Below are positions 8,052 through 20,782 of a DNA stretch of 40,816 nt, one piece after another. The notes below the pieces were generated by a model. The model was not told the origin of the DNA. It saw only the letters and a program-made list of their open reading frames with translations, and searched no databases. Origin of the DNA: Pseudomonadales bacterium (GTDB taxonomy: Bacteria > Pseudomonadota > Gammaproteobacteria > Pseudomonadales > Pseudohongiellaceae). The stretch is from assembly GCA_023257655.1 (NCBI GenBank), contig JALRBQ010000004.1, forward strand, positions 1-40,816, written 5' to 3'. Position 1 is the first letter of the stretch. Each line of letters starts with the position of its first letter. Both the position numbers and the translations under genes were made by a program.

Positions 8052-9017
8052 TTACCCCCTTCTTTCCAGCAGATGTCGAGTCGCAGACAAGACCCGATTC
8101 CTGTCGGAAGGCGCGAAAGCGTAATCCGCCAGGAATGCTTCCAGCCCCGGCAAATTGATGTCGTGACTCTGCAAACTCGCCATTCGAATGTCCGAGAAAG
8201 TCTCCTTGGAATCTTCCACATCACAGACAATCGTTGCCAGTCGTTTCCCCAGCTCAGCCAATGGGCGATGTTCTTGCAGCAGAGCTTGCACACGACGCGC
8301 ACCTCGCAAGGGTAAGTCGCTCACCCTCTCAATATTCGCGTAGATACCATCGAGATCGCCGAACTGCTCTAGCAGACATTTGGCCTTGACGGGACCGACG
8401 CCTGGAACGCCTGCGATACAGTCAACGGCATCGCCAGTCAACCCTAGAAAATCGGGAATTTGCGGAGGCTGCACACCGAAATCGCTCACCACATCGTCCC
8501 AATAGCGCCGGTAATTGCCACTGAAATCCCAAACGTGATCCGCGGGATTGGCAAGCAGTTGGGCCAGATCCTTGTCGCGAGATACGATACTGAGAGCCGT
8601 TTTGTTGTCAGTTTCCGCACGCATGCGTTGTGCCAGCGTGCCAATGATGTCATCCGCTTCATAGACCTTGCTGCCGAAAGGGGCCAAACCGAATATTTTG
8701 CATACTTCAGCGCATCCGCGAAGTTGCATGGCAAGATTGTCATCGGGCAACTCACGATTGGACTTGTAGTCCGGACAAAGCCCATGCCGAAACCCCTGGA
8801 ATAAGCTCTCATCCATTGCGACCGCAACGTGCGTGGGTCGGGCGCGACGCAGAAACTGGATCAGGAACTGGATGAACCCAAAGAGTGCGCTCAATTGGCC
8901 TCCCCTCAGATCGAAACACTCAACATATGGCGAGAAGTGGGCCTGAAAAATGTAAATCGAGGCGTCAATGAGGTGAATGGTCTCGGGATTCTCAGCAGAG
9001 GGCTTGATGCTCGGCAT
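8052..9017 (-). CDS. free-standing 5'-3' exonuclease (Pol I N-terminal domain type)
   Basis: A 321-residue structure-specific 5' nuclease with a PIN-like fold, likely acting on flaps during replication or repair. The metal-binding acidic residues of the Pol I/T5 nuclease family are all visible: LIDASIYIFQ, AMDES, YEADDIIG, SRDKDLAQL and GLTGDAVDCIAGVPGVG (helix-hairpin-helix). E. coli Xni is shorter (about 250 residues), so this may be a Pol I-domain paralogue rather than a strict xni orthologue. The ATG at 9017 is preferred; a TTG at 9026 overlapping the tusA stop (TGATTG) would add three residues and imply translational coupling. Confidence 0.88.
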   Translation of the reverse strand: MPSIKPSAENPETIHLIDASIYIFQAHFSPYVECFDLRGGQLSALFGFIQFLIQFLRRARPTHVAVAMDESLFQGFRHGLCPDYKSNRELPDDNLAMQLRGCAEVCKIFGLAPFGSKVYEADDIIGTLAQRMRAETDNKTALSIVSRDKDLAQLLANPADHVWDFSGNYRRYWDDVVSDFGVQPPQIPDFLGLTGDAVDCIAGVPGVGPVKAKCLLEQFGDLDGIYANIERVSDLPLRGARRVQALLQEHRPLAELGKRLATIVCDVEDSKETFSDIRMASLQSHDINLPGLEAFLADYAFAPSDRNRVLSATRHLLERRG

Positions 9018-9026
9018 GTCGATCAA

Positions 9027-9293
9027 TCAATTGTCCTGCTTGCGGATGAGGTAGGTAAAGCGCGCATCCTGAACCGACTGCTCGACCAGCTCATGCCCCA
9101 GGTACAGACAAAATTTAGGCACATCCCGGGTCGTCGATGGATCAGTGGCGGTCAGACGTAACAGTTGCCCCACCTCCATATCCCGAATCTTGTTATGCAG
9201 CAGCATTACCGGCTCAGGACAATACAATCCAGTCGCATCCAGTACGATTTCCGGGTCAGTATCTGATGGGGGTTTAGAGGGGTTATTACTCAT
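9027..9293 (-). CDS. tusA: TusA-family sulfurtransferase
   Basis: An 88-residue sulfur carrier. The conserved CPEP motif at about residues 25-28 contains the persulfide cysteine, within [17 protein letters not shown]. TusA passes sulfur in tRNA 2-thiouridine synthesis and other thiolation paths. Its stop codon abuts the start of the exonuclease gene, so they are likely cotranscribed. The nearby ttcA also handles tRNA thiolation, a possible functional link, though TtcA normally takes sulfur from IscS. Orthology versus the TusA-like paralogue YeeD cannot be settled, but context and length fit TusA. Confidence 0.85.
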   Translation of the reverse strand: MSNNPSKPPSDTDPEIVLDATGLYCPEPVMLLHNKIRDMEVGQLLRLTATDPSTTRDVPKFCLYLGHELVEQSVQDARFTYLIRKQDN

Positions 9294-9372
9294 GCCAGAG
9301 GCTCTGTTTCAAGGTAAATTTTTGTGATTCAAACTTCGAAGTCAGCAGGATGCGTGCAATCGGATCACTCAC

Positions 9373-9579
9373 TCACCGACGCGGGGCGAGCTGGCATGTT
9401 TGCGTCTCGGCATCGTAATTGATGATCACCTCGCCGCGTTGCAATTGTTGCTTTACTTGCTCCACTTTTGTGGCCAGTGAATATTCCCGTTCACCATAAT
9501 CGGTCCCCTCGCGGGTTATGAACTCTTCGATGATTGCCTCCAAGGTGTCGCTGGAGAGCGCCATGAATGGAATTTCCAT
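9373..9579 (-). CDS. yheU: YheU family (UPF0270) protein
   Basis: A 68-residue small acidic protein of unknown function. The N-terminus [20 protein letters not shown] and the following REGTDYGE segment are characteristic of UPF0270/YheU. Its ATG overlaps the ttcA stop (ATGA), implying translational coupling with ttcA. Confidence 0.9.
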   Translation of the reverse strand: MEIPFMALSSDTLEAIIEEFITREGTDYGEREYSLATKVEQVKQQLQRGEVIINYDAETQTCQLAPRR

Positions 9580-10418
9580 CAGACGAGTTCAAGCAACTCA
9601 AGTCGCGCACTCTCCTTGCGGCTCAAACCGAGTTCTCTAAACGGGAACAAATTATTATCTGCCAGTTGTGAAGGAGAAACATTGGCTATGCTCCGGAAGA
9701 TGCTCTCAATCCGGCCAGGAAATTCCCGATCCCAGGATTGCAACATGGACTTGATCGCCTGTCGCTGCATATTGTCTTGAGAGCCACACAGGTTGCAGGG
9801 AATTATCGGGAAATTTCGCAACTCGGCGTAGCGTTCAATTTCCTTCTCCTTGCAATACGCCAGAGGACGGATAAGGACGTTGCGCTTGTCATCTGAGAGC
9901 AACTTTGGCGGCATGGCCTTAAGCCTGCCACCATAGAACATATTCAGAAAGAGGGTTTCCACGATGTCGTCACGATGGTGTCCCAGGGCAATCTTCGTCG
10001 CCCCGATTTTCTCAGCATAGTTATAGAGGATTCCGCGTCGCAATCGTGAACAGAGCCCACAATAGGTCTTACCTTCATCGATTTTATCCACCACTACCGA
10101 GTAGGTATCTTGCTCAAGAATGGTGAAGTCCACCCCTTCCGCAGTCAGGTAGTCTGGTAACACATGCTCAGGAAAACCCGGTTGTTTCTGGTCAAGATTA
10201 ACCGCGTGCAGGCGAAAATCGATCGGCGCATGTTTCTGCAAATTCAGCAGAATATCGAGCAAAGTATAGGAATCCTTGCCCCCTGAGAGGCAGACCATGA
10301 CCAGATCCCCGGCTTCAATCATATTGAAATCTGCTATCGCGCGCCCGACATCGCGGCGCAAGTTTTTGCGGCAGCGATTGAGCTTAAAATGATCTTTGCT
10401 GGCTGTGCTCATGGGCAT
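9579..10418 (-). CDS. ttcA: tRNA 2-thiocytidine(32) synthetase TtcA
   Basis: Puts sulfur on cytidine 32 of certain tRNAs using ATP and a [4Fe-4S] cluster. The 279 residues contain the PP-loop SGGKDS (45-50), CGLC (about 120) and CNLC (about 211), the family's paired Cys-x-x-Cys elements for the cluster, and [15 protein letters not shown]. Two in-frame ATGs (10418, 10412) are possible starts. The gene overlaps yheU by one base. Confidence 0.95.
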   Translation of the reverse strand: MPMSTASKDHFKLNRCRKNLRRDVGRAIADFNMIEAGDLVMVCLSGGKDSYTLLDILLNLQKHAPIDFRLHAVNLDQKQPGFPEHVLPDYLTAEGVDFTILEQDTYSVVVDKIDEGKTYCGLCSRLRRGILYNYAEKIGATKIALGHHRDDIVETLFLNMFYGGRLKAMPPKLLSDDKRNVLIRPLAYCKEKEIERYAELRNFPIIPCNLCGSQDNMQRQAIKSMLQSWDREFPGRIESIFRSIANVSPSQLADNNLFPFRELGLSRKESARLELLELV

Positions 10419-10437
10419 AAAGTCCGGAACGATATCG

Positions 10438-13762
<3,325 letters not shown>

Positions 13763-13812
13763 TAGCTCACTCCAAATGAAACGGGCTTGCTCCGATAGCC
13801 CTCGGGGGCGGC

Positions 13813-13841
13813 ATTATAACGCCCTCAAGCACCCCTGTGAA
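13813..13841 (-). promoter_or_regulatory. sigma-70 promoter of fadBA
   Basis: Read on the minus strand: TTCACA (13841-13836), a 17-bp spacer and a perfect TATAAT (13818-13813), about 50 bp before the fadB ATG. The -35 differs from TTGACA at one base. It is the best promoter match seen in the window. Confidence 0.7.
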
Positions 13842-13911
13842 AGGCGCAGCGGAGGAGCCGGATAGCCTGAATTCAGTTATTATGGTGTTTTCCACCTCAG
13901 GGGGCTCACAC

Positions 13912-14946
13912 GTGTATCGCAGTTTATTAAGCCTGTTTTTCCTGTCCGTGCTGGCCTCACCCATCAGAGCGGCAGACAGCGGCGTAATTGTTCTCTACCA
14001 CCATGTGGCGACTGATACTCCTCCTTCGACCAGCATTTCACCGACAGACTTTCGCAAGCACCTCGATTATCTGCGTGACAATGCATACACCGTCGTGCCC
14101 CTGGATGACTTGCTGCAGGCGCTTCACGAAGGCCGGCCGGTGCCCGAGAAGGCAGTAGCCATCACATTCGACGACGGCTACAGCTCGATTTATGACACGG
14201 CGTTTCCTATGCTGCAGGAGTACGGCTTCCCGTTCACCCTCTTTCTCAGCACCGGCCCTATCAATGACGGGCTGCGCAACTACATGACCTGGGAGCAGAT
14301 CGAAGCAATGGCGCGTTCCGGGGTGATTATCGCCAATCACATGGTGGAGCATCCCTACATGCTAGAGCGCGATGACGATGCAACCGATCAACAATGGCTG
14401 GCTGGATTGCGCTCAGAATTGCTGCAGGCCGAAGCCGACATCAAACTGCACACCGGTCAAAGTCACAAACTGATGGCATATCCGTATGGGGAATTCAATA
14501 AGGCGATCAAGGATTTGCTCGAAGAGGAAGGGTATTGGGGATTGGCTCAGAACTCCGGAGCGGTGAACCAGAGTACGGATTTTCTCGCTATCCCCCGCTA
14601 TCCGTTGGCGAGCATCTACGCCAATCTCGACACGGCAATCACCAAATTCTCATCGCTGGCGTTCAATGTAAAACAGCTCGCACCGGATACACCGGTCACA
14701 TCCAGCCATAGCCCGAGCGTCACACTGCAGTTTGCTCCCGGCGACTACAAACTTGAGCAAATCAATTGTTTTGCCGACAGCGAGCCCATTCCGATGCATT
14801 GGGTGGATCGGGCAACAGGATTACTGGAACTAAACCCGACGGCCTCATACAGCGGTCGCCGCTGGCGCTATATCTGTACCGCGCCTGCACCCGGCAGCAA
14901 TCGCTATTATTGGTATTCAATGCAGTGGATAGATCCGAGTCTCTGA
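13912..14946 (+). CDS. secreted polysaccharide deacetylase (NodB/CE4 fold)
   Basis: 344 residues from a GTG start that has CAGGGGG nine bases upstream. This start gives a clean signal peptide (YRSLLSLFFLSVLASPIRA then ADSG). The NodB domain (about 25-220) shows VLYHHV, the metal/base motif ITFDDGYSS, the histidine pair in NHMVEHP (usual form H-S/T-x-x-H-P) and AYPYGEF. It probably removes acetyl groups from a GlcNAc- or MurNAc-containing polymer in the periplasm. The C-terminal roughly 100 residues form an unrecognised beta-rich domain with two cysteines (INCFADSE, YICTAP). An ATG at 13882 is the alternative start. Its 3' end is four bases from the convergent bax gene. Confidence 0.85.
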   Translation: MYRSLLSLFFLSVLASPIRAADSGVIVLYHHVATDTPPSTSISPTDFRKHLDYLRDNAYTVVPLDDLLQALHEGRPVPEKAVAITFDDGYSSIYDTAFPMLQEYGFPFTLFLSTGPINDGLRNYMTWEQIEAMARSGVIIANHMVEHPYMLERDDDATDQQWLAGLRSELLQAEADIKLHTGQSHKLMAYPYGEFNKAIKDLLEEEGYWGLAQNSGAVNQSTDFLAIPRYPLASIYANLDTAITKFSSLAFNVKQLAPDTPVTSSHSPSVTLQFAPGDYKLEQINCFADSEPIPMHWVDRATGLLELNPTASYSGRRWRYICTAPAPGSNRYYWYSMQWIDPSL

Positions 14947-14950
14947 GAAT

Positions 14951-15766
14951 TCAGGTACGGTCTCTTTGCTGGAGTTGATTCTGCTCTATTATGGTTTGCA
15001 CTTCGTCAACATAATGATCTCCGCGCTCGGAATAACGCCCTAGACCGTAGGCCAGTTCCATGGAGTCCAGTGTCTTTCTCTGTCGCCGCATTTGCGCGCG
15101 CATGTCCCGGAATTCCTGGTAGAGATGGTGCGAGTTGATATTGAGGAAATAGGCGTGGATCGCGCTACCTACTGAATCGAAACGTCTTACCTCATGAGTT
15201 GCCCCATTGGAACGCCGTTCCGGCACCATGCCACAGCCCTCCTCGTAACACCACTGACCGAAGATATTATTGCCTTCGAGAGCGAAACGTGAGGTTCCCC
15301 ACGCGGACTCATTTGCCGCCTGCGCAAGGACCAGCGAAATGGGTATGGTATCAACCCGCAGCAGCAGCGCATTTATCATGCGTTGATCGGAAGTTATCTC
15401 GGGATCCACCTCATACTCTACGGCCAGCTGCGCAACCCACGCCCGTTCGCGCCGACTCAAACGCGCTCCATTACGGATGATCGTTGCGTAATTGAGTAGC
15501 TGCTCGCGCGTCGCGATAAGCGCCTCATTCTCGGCTATAACGTAGCCCTCGAGGTAATCGAAAAACTGCTGCTTTTTCACGTCGACGTCTTCGATCGAGG
15601 CAAAATCAGGGAACACGGCGATGGGTTGCAGCACAAATTCCTCGACCTGGATTGGCGGGGGTATGGCAAGGCGCTGAACGACGAGGACAAGCATGCCCAA
15701 CGCCAGCGTCATAGCCGCGGCGAGACTCAACTCCAATGCTCTGGAATACTGTTTTGGTTCAGCCAT
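14951..15766 (-). CDS. Bax-like glucosaminidase
   Basis: 271 residues with an N-terminal membrane anchor or signal (ALELSLAAAMTLALGMLVLVVQRL) and a C-terminal glucosaminidase domain. Supporting segments are SLVLAQAANESAWGTSRFA with the catalytic Glu, GNNIFGQWCYEEGCG, and AYFLNINSHHLYQEFR, as in E. coli Bax and other peptidoglycan N-acetylglucosaminidases (GH73). The ATG at 15766 is chosen; ATG 15787 and TTG 15793 extend the frame without a better ribosome site. It faces the deacetylase gene tail to tail, pairing two wall-polysaccharide enzymes. Confidence 0.88.
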   Translation of the reverse strand: MAEPKQYSRALELSLAAAMTLALGMLVLVVQRLAIPPPIQVEEFVLQPIAVFPDFASIEDVDVKKQQFFDYLEGYVIAENEALIATREQLLNYATIIRNGARLSRRERAWVAQLAVEYEVDPEITSDQRMINALLLRVDTIPISLVLAQAANESAWGTSRFALEGNNIFGQWCYEEGCGMVPERRSNGATHEVRRFDSVGSAIHAYFLNINSHHLYQEFRDMRAQMRRQRKTLDSMELAYGLGRYSERGDHYVDEVQTIIEQNQLQQRDRT

Positions 15767-16125
15767 GCCTGTATACAGTGTCTGCATTCGCAAGAGTCGC
15801 TCTGTCAGCTCCCCCCACTCTCACGATTTCGGGTGATGTGATATTCATTGACCAACCAGAAAGAGAAGTTGATCTCATCTAATTGAATTTGAAGCTTTTC
15901 ATAACGGTAACAGTTGCAATATTCGTCCTGGATCCGAGCAATTCATTACTCGGCGCACCGCCCTTATTTAGGCTTATCGGCCGAGGGAAGAATAGCACAA
16001 TACCGGAATTTACGAGCAGGAAATGCGCGCCAGCGCACAAAAGCTCAACCCCATTGTAATCGGAGACAAACCCTTTCTACGGCTTTCCCGACCAAACCCT
16101 TGGCCCGTAAATAAACGAACGGTCA
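15767..16125. other. intergenic region between bax and bolA
   Basis: About 360 bp without a credible gene; the open frames are short and of random composition. AT-rich at the left half, GC-richer near bolA. No terminator with a T-run was found. Confidence 0.5.
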
Positions 16126-16452
16126 TTATTGGGAGCCCCGGCCAGCTCGACTGCCGCCACGACAGTCCGGCGAACTTGGAGCTTGGGCATTGCGCGCTTC
16201 CCATTCTGCCGGCGTATACAGATGCAGGGACAAGGCGTGAACGCCGCCAGTGAGCTCTTCTTTCAGTAGCGCATAGACTCGCTGGTGTCGCTTGACGAGT
16301 GAGAGCGCCTCGAATTCCTTTGCAACCGCAATGACCTTGAAGTGTGACTCTGTTGCAGGCCCACTGTGCATATGGCTTTCGTTTTCAATTGCCAGCATCT
16401 GTGGAAACAGATTTTCCTGGAGTTTCGATTGGATTTTTTCCTGCACAGACAT
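16126..16452 (-). CDS. bolA: BolA family protein
   Basis: 108 residues from the ATG at 16452, preceded by GAGGAAC. The BolA signature NESHMHSGPATESHFKVI (about 25-42), the helix LVKRHQRVYALLKEEL and the segment GVHALSLHLYTPAEWE are all present. BolA proteins pair with monothiol glutaredoxins in Fe-S handling and affect cell shape and stress response. The frame is open further upstream (to 16554), but that part does not resemble BolA. Confidence 0.94.
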   Translation of the reverse strand: MSVQEKIQSKLQENLFPQMLAIENESHMHSGPATESHFKVIAVAKEFEALSLVKRHQRVYALLKEELTGGVHALSLHLYTPAEWEARNAQAPSSPDCRGGSRAGRGSQ

Positions 16453-16609
16453 CAAAAGTTCCTCGGCATGGCAACTTGCTGTGAAAATGCTCACTTGTTG
16501 CAACAGGGTTGAGACGAACGCAGTATACCTGATTCCCGAACGATGCATTACCACTCTGGAGTTACGGGAAAAGCCTCGTTACTATGACGCCTTTTCCGTG
16601 AGACTCGTT

Positions 16610-17443
16610 ATGGCTATTGGCTGGTACCCAGGACACATGCACAAGGCGACCAAAGAGCTCACCCGGCTCATGGCGTCAGTACAGGTCGTCATCGAAGTGC
16701 TGGACTCCCGATTGCCCGCAGCGAGCTCCAATCCGGTCCTGACAAGCTTGCGCGGCGAGATTCCGTGCATCAAGGTGCTCACCAAGGCGGATCTGGCGAT
16801 TGGCACAGTCACTCGGCGCTGGCAGCACTATTTCAATGCACAACCCGGGATGCGCTGCCTCATTAGCAGTAGTGAATTACCGCTGACTACCGAGGCATTG
16901 CTACCGGCTGCCGAGGCTTTAACTGCGGGCGAGCAAGGTGGATCAGCTCGCAATAAGCAACTCGTGATCGTGGGCATTCCCAATGTCGGCAAATCCACAC
17001 TGCTCAATTTGCTGGCGCAGCGTAAACTGGCGAAAACCGGCAATGAACCGGCAATTACCAAGAAACAACAGCGGATAAAATTGGCCGAGGGCTGGCATCT
17101 GATAGACACGCCCGGCCTGCTCTGGCCCAAGCTGGAAGATCAGGTGGCGGCCGCAAAGCTGGCTTGTACCGGCACTATCCGCAATACCGCCATTGCCACC
17201 GAGGATGTCGGCTGGATGGCTGCCGAACTGCTGATTGCCGAATACCGCGCGGCTCTGGTTAAGCGTTATGGCATCAGCGAATCAGTACAAACGGCCGAAC
17301 AACTGCTGGAAACTATCGCCGCAACTCGCGGTGCAATGGGCTCTGGAGGCAGCATAAACTGGCACAAAGCCGCCGAAGTGTTACTAAATGATTTCCGGTC
17401 AGGTAAACTAGGCAAGTTCAGTCTGGAAACCCCTCCTGTCTGA
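16610..17443 (+). CDS. ylqF: circularly permuted GTPase, YlqF/RbgA family
   Basis: 277 residues starting MAIGWYPGHMHKA, the typical YlqF N-terminus. The GTPase motifs come in permuted order: G4 TKAD (58-61) before G1 GIPNVGKS (122-129) and G3 DTPG (166-169). The family acts in late 50S ribosomal subunit assembly, as shown for Bacillus RbgA. Here that role is inferred. The longer frame from 16292 crosses the divergent bolA gene and is rejected; ATG 16610 has GTGAG nearby. No anticodon-like or extra domain is seen. Confidence 0.92.
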   Translation: MAIGWYPGHMHKATKELTRLMASVQVVIEVLDSRLPAASSNPVLTSLRGEIPCIKVLTKADLAIGTVTRRWQHYFNAQPGMRCLISSSELPLTTEALLPAAEALTAGEQGGSARNKQLVIVGIPNVGKSTLLNLLAQRKLAKTGNEPAITKKQQRIKLAEGWHLIDTPGLLWPKLEDQVAAAKLACTGTIRNTAIATEDVGWMAAELLIAEYRAALVKRYGISESVQTAEQLLETIAATRGAMGSGGSINWHKAAEVLLNDFRSGKLGKFSLETPPV

Positions 17444-17501
17444 CCCGATATTCCGCAATGTATCAGCCCAAGCCCAATCCGGTTTGCACAGGCAGTAATT
17501 A

Positions 17502-20471
17502 ATGAATGAAGTAGCCGCTATCGCTCCCCGTCTCAATCGCAATTCCCTTCAGCCCAACCAAGTTCATGCCGCTTATGAATGGCGCCGAAGTGAGCTGATT
17601 CCCTCACTCAATGTAGTGATGGAGGAATACCGGCACCGAGCTACAGGTGCCATGCACTACCACTTGCGAAGTGACAATCCCGAGAACGTCTTTCTAGTGG
17701 CATTCCGCACAGTACCGATGGACTCCACCGGAGTTGCCCATATTCTCGAACATACGTCCCTGTGTGGCAGCGAGAAATACCCGGTGCGAGACCCCTTCTT
17801 CATGATGATTCGCCGCTCGCTGAATACGTTTATGAACGCCTTTACCAGCAGCGACTGGACCGCCTACCCGTTCGCAAGCAAGAATGTAAAAGATTTCAAC
17901 AATCTCCTGGCAGTCTACCTCGATGCCACTTTCTTCGCTCGATTGCACGAACTGGATTTCGCCCAGGAAGGCCATCGCCTCGAGTTTGCCGAACCGGAGG
18001 ATGTCGACAGTGCACTGACCTACAAGGGTGTTGTATTCAACGAGATGAAAGGTGCCATGAGCTCCACAAACAGTGTGTTATGGCACACGATGTGTAAATA
18101 CCTCTTCCCGACAACTACCTATCATTACAATAGCGGCGGCGAACCAGAACACATCCCCGATCTCACCTATCAGCAACTCAGAGATTTTTACAGCACGCAT
18201 TATCACCCGAGCAATGCGGTTTTTATGACCTACGGCACGATTCCGGCACATGAACATCACGAAAAAATTGAGTCACTGGCACTGTGCAGATTCAAACAAC
18301 TCGATGTTCGAATTGCAGTGCCTGATGAGAAGCGTTATTTCTCTCCGATTCGTGTAGAAGAATCCTATGCCGTCGAACAGGCTGCTCCAAATAAGACGCA
18401 TGTTGTCGTAGGATGGTTATTAGGCCACAGCACAAATCTCGACGAATTGTTCAAGGCTCAACTCGTCTCCAGCGTCCTGCTCGACAACAGTGCCTGCCCG
18501 CTGATCAAGGCACTGGAAACTTCCGACCTCGGCTCTTCCCCCTCGCCGATGTGCGGCCTGGAAGATTCAAATCGGGAAATGAGTTTCATGGCTGGACTGG
18601 AAGGCTGCAGTGCAGATTCGGCTCAGTCAGTGGAAAAATTGATCCTCGATACTCTGCAGGACGTGGTAAAAACCGGTATTCCCCGAGACCAGGTTGAAGC
18701 CGCCTTGCATCAACTTGAACTCCAGCAGAGAGAGATTTCCGGGGACAGTTACCCGTTTGGACTGCAGCTCATACTGGCGAGCTTGTCCACGGCAATGCAC
18801 CGTGGCGATCCGATCAAGTTATTGAACATCGATCCTGTATTGGCCAGTCTGCGGGAGCAGATCAAGGACGATCGTTTCATACCTGATCTGATTCAGGAAT
18901 TGATTCTGGACAATCCGCATCGAGTCACATTGAGCTTGAATCCGGACCCGGAATTGGCTGCGCGCAAGGCCCAGGCAGAAATTCAGCAACTGGCCGCTAT
19001 CAATCGCAGCCTGTCGGCAGAAGACAAGGCCGAGATCGTCAAGAGGACGCGACAGCTGAATGCCCGTCAGGCGCAGATCGACAGTCCGGAGATTTTGCCC
19101 AAGGTCGGTCTGGACGATGTCCCGGAGAAACTCGCGGAACCCGAGCGAATTGATCTACAGCTCAAGCGAGCCCGCATGCCCGTTTCCTTCTATGCCCAAG
19201 GCACAAACGGACTGTGCTATCAGCAGCTAGTGATGGGCTTGCCGGCTCTCGAACAGGAGTTGCTGGATGTACTGCCCCTGTACACGAGTTGCCTTACTGA
19301 ACTTGGTGTTGGAAACAGAGATTATTCAGAAGTACAAACCTGGCAGGCGCGCATTAGCGGTGGCTTATCCTGTTTCAGCAGCATTCGCAGCACTCTTAAC
19401 GACGTGCAGAAAACCCATGCAACACTCACCTTTTCCTCCAAATCACTGGCAGACAATCACCACGCGATGACTGAGCTGCTGCACGAAACCTGCCACGCGG
19501 TACGGTTTGATGAGTCCCAGCGTCTGCAGGAGTTGATTGAACAGATGTGTGCGCGCAAAGAGAACAGCATTACCGGCAATGGTCACAGTCTCGCCATGAA
19601 TCTGGCCTCTTCGCGCATGAGTCCTACCGCCCAACTCGCTCATCGCTTCGGCGGGCTTGAGGGCATTGGCCGCCTGAAAGCCTGGCGCGACCAGATGGTC
19701 GCCGGCGGTTCTGCAGCCATGCTCGAACAATTCGAGTCGTTGCATGCAAAGATTATGGCGAGCGACAAACAGTTCCTTATCGTCGCAGAGGAGCCCTTCA
19801 AGGATCGCACGCTGGATGACCTGGATCGCTTTTGGGGCAATAACAGACACGTACAGGCCGAACCTGCCCGCCTGCATCTACCACAAATCCGTGAACGCGT
19901 CTGTCAGGGCTGGACTACCTCGACTCAAGTGAATTTTTGCGCCAAGGCTTACGCCACAGCTCCCTCCGGTCACGAAGACAATGCTGTATTACACGTGCTC
20001 GCCGGCTTTCTCCGCAACGGTTATCTGCACCGGGCGATCCGCGAACAAGGTGGTGCTTATGGGGCGGGATCCAATCAGGATGGTAATTCTGCGTCTTTCC
20101 GTTTCTTCTCCTATCGGGATCCACGATTGGAAGCGACATTGGAAGACTTCGACCGGTCGCTGGATTGGGTAATGACGGGAACACACAAGGACAATCAGAT
20201 TGAGGAGGCAATTCTTGGCGTAATCGCTACCATGGATAAACCTTCCTCTCCGGCCGGTGAAGCCAAGCAGGCTTTCTATAACCACCTGTTTGGCCGCACA
20301 CTCGAGAGTCGCATGGCATTTCGGCGACGGGTACTGGAGACAACTCTGGCGGATCTGCGCGCCGTTACCGAGCGTTATTTCGACCCCGCCTCAGCGAGTA
20401 TCGGCATCATCGCCAGCCAGGAGACCCTGGAAAAGACTACAATTTCAGGTATTGAAATAATTAATATTTAA
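17502..20471 (+). CDS. M16C zinc metalloprotease, PreP-like
   Basis: 989 residues, the usual length of presequence-protease-type M16C peptidases. The inverted zinc motif HILEH is at 80-84 (His80, Glu83, His84), with the distal glutamate at about 181 in FNEMKG and the C-terminal half carrying a degenerate second pair of domains (QGGAYGAGSNQDG near 845-857). Such enzymes degrade unfolded peptides; the bacterial substrate is unknown. No signal peptide is evident, so it is probably cytoplasmic. Start ATG 17502 has AGG upstream. Followed by an AT-rich gap and an intrinsic terminator. Confidence 0.92.
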   Translation: MNEVAAIAPRLNRNSLQPNQVHAAYEWRRSELIPSLNVVMEEYRHRATGAMHYHLRSDNPENVFLVAFRTVPMDSTGVAHILEHTSLCGSEKYPVRDPFFMMIRRSLNTFMNAFTSSDWTAYPFASKNVKDFNNLLAVYLDATFFARLHELDFAQEGHRLEFAEPEDVDSALTYKGVVFNEMKGAMSSTNSVLWHTMCKYLFPTTTYHYNSGGEPEHIPDLTYQQLRDFYSTHYHPSNAVFMTYGTIPAHEHHEKIESLALCRFKQLDVRIAVPDEKRYFSPIRVEESYAVEQAAPNKTHVVVGWLLGHSTNLDELFKAQLVSSVLLDNSACPLIKALETSDLGSSPSPMCGLEDSNREMSFMAGLEGCSADSAQSVEKLILDTLQDVVKTGIPRDQVEAALHQLELQQREISGDSYPFGLQLILASLSTAMHRGDPIKLLNIDPVLASLREQIKDDRFIPDLIQELILDNPHRVTLSLNPDPELAARKAQAEIQQLAAINRSLSAEDKAEIVKRTRQLNARQAQIDSPEILPKVGLDDVPEKLAEPERIDLQLKRARMPVSFYAQGTNGLCYQQLVMGLPALEQELLDVLPLYTSCLTELGVGNRDYSEVQTWQARISGGLSCFSSIRSTLNDVQKTHATLTFSSKSLADNHHAMTELLHETCHAVRFDESQRLQELIEQMCARKENSITGNGHSLAMNLASSRMSPTAQLAHRFGGLEGIGRLKAWRDQMVAGGSAAMLEQFESLHAKIMASDKQFLIVAEEPFKDRTLDDLDRFWGNNRHVQAEPARLHLPQIRERVCQGWTTSTQVNFCAKAYATAPSGHEDNAVLHVLAGFLRNGYLHRAIREQGGAYGAGSNQDGNSASFRFFSYRDPRLEATLEDFDRSLDWVMTGTHKDNQIEEAILGVIATMDKPSSPAGEAKQAFYNHLFGRTLESRMAFRRRVLETTLADLRAVTERYFDPASASIGIIASQETLEKTTISGIEIINI

Positions 20472-20650
20472 TTTATTCAATTAGTTATTGATTTTTTTTA
20501 GAGTGCTTTCTTCTATGCTCGCAACCAGGAAAAATAATTTTTAACAGAGTTGGAACTTTCGCAGAGCGGCACAGTCTGAGTAAGTGTAGGTAGATGTCAC
20601 ACAAAATTGTGGGTTTTGTTTCATTTATCTCTCCCTTGATAGTATATTAA
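20472..20650. other. AT-rich gap downstream of the M16C gene
   Basis: No coding sequence is visible. It is unusually AT-rich for the window. A small palindrome CACAAAATTGTG (about 20599-20610) precedes a T-rich stretch. The region ends at the terminator at 20651 and could encode a small RNA, but no conserved RNA was recognised. Confidence 0.4.
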
Positions 20651-20682
20651 GCCCAACAACCTCTGGTCGTTGGGCTTTTTTT
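20651..20682 (+). terminator. rho-independent terminator
   Basis: GCCCAACAACC, a three-base loop and GGTCGTTGGGC form an 11-bp stem with one mismatch, followed by seven T residues. It lies 180 bp after the M16C gene and would separate it from the cation efflux gene. Confidence 0.85.
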
Positions 20683-20782
20683 CTGCTCAATTTCTTCAAC
20701 CTTATCAAGTAGTTAGCCTTTTCCATCCGACTCAGTTCGCAGTCATGGCTGCTCCGGTGTTCCTCATCCAAATCCAAGGTAA

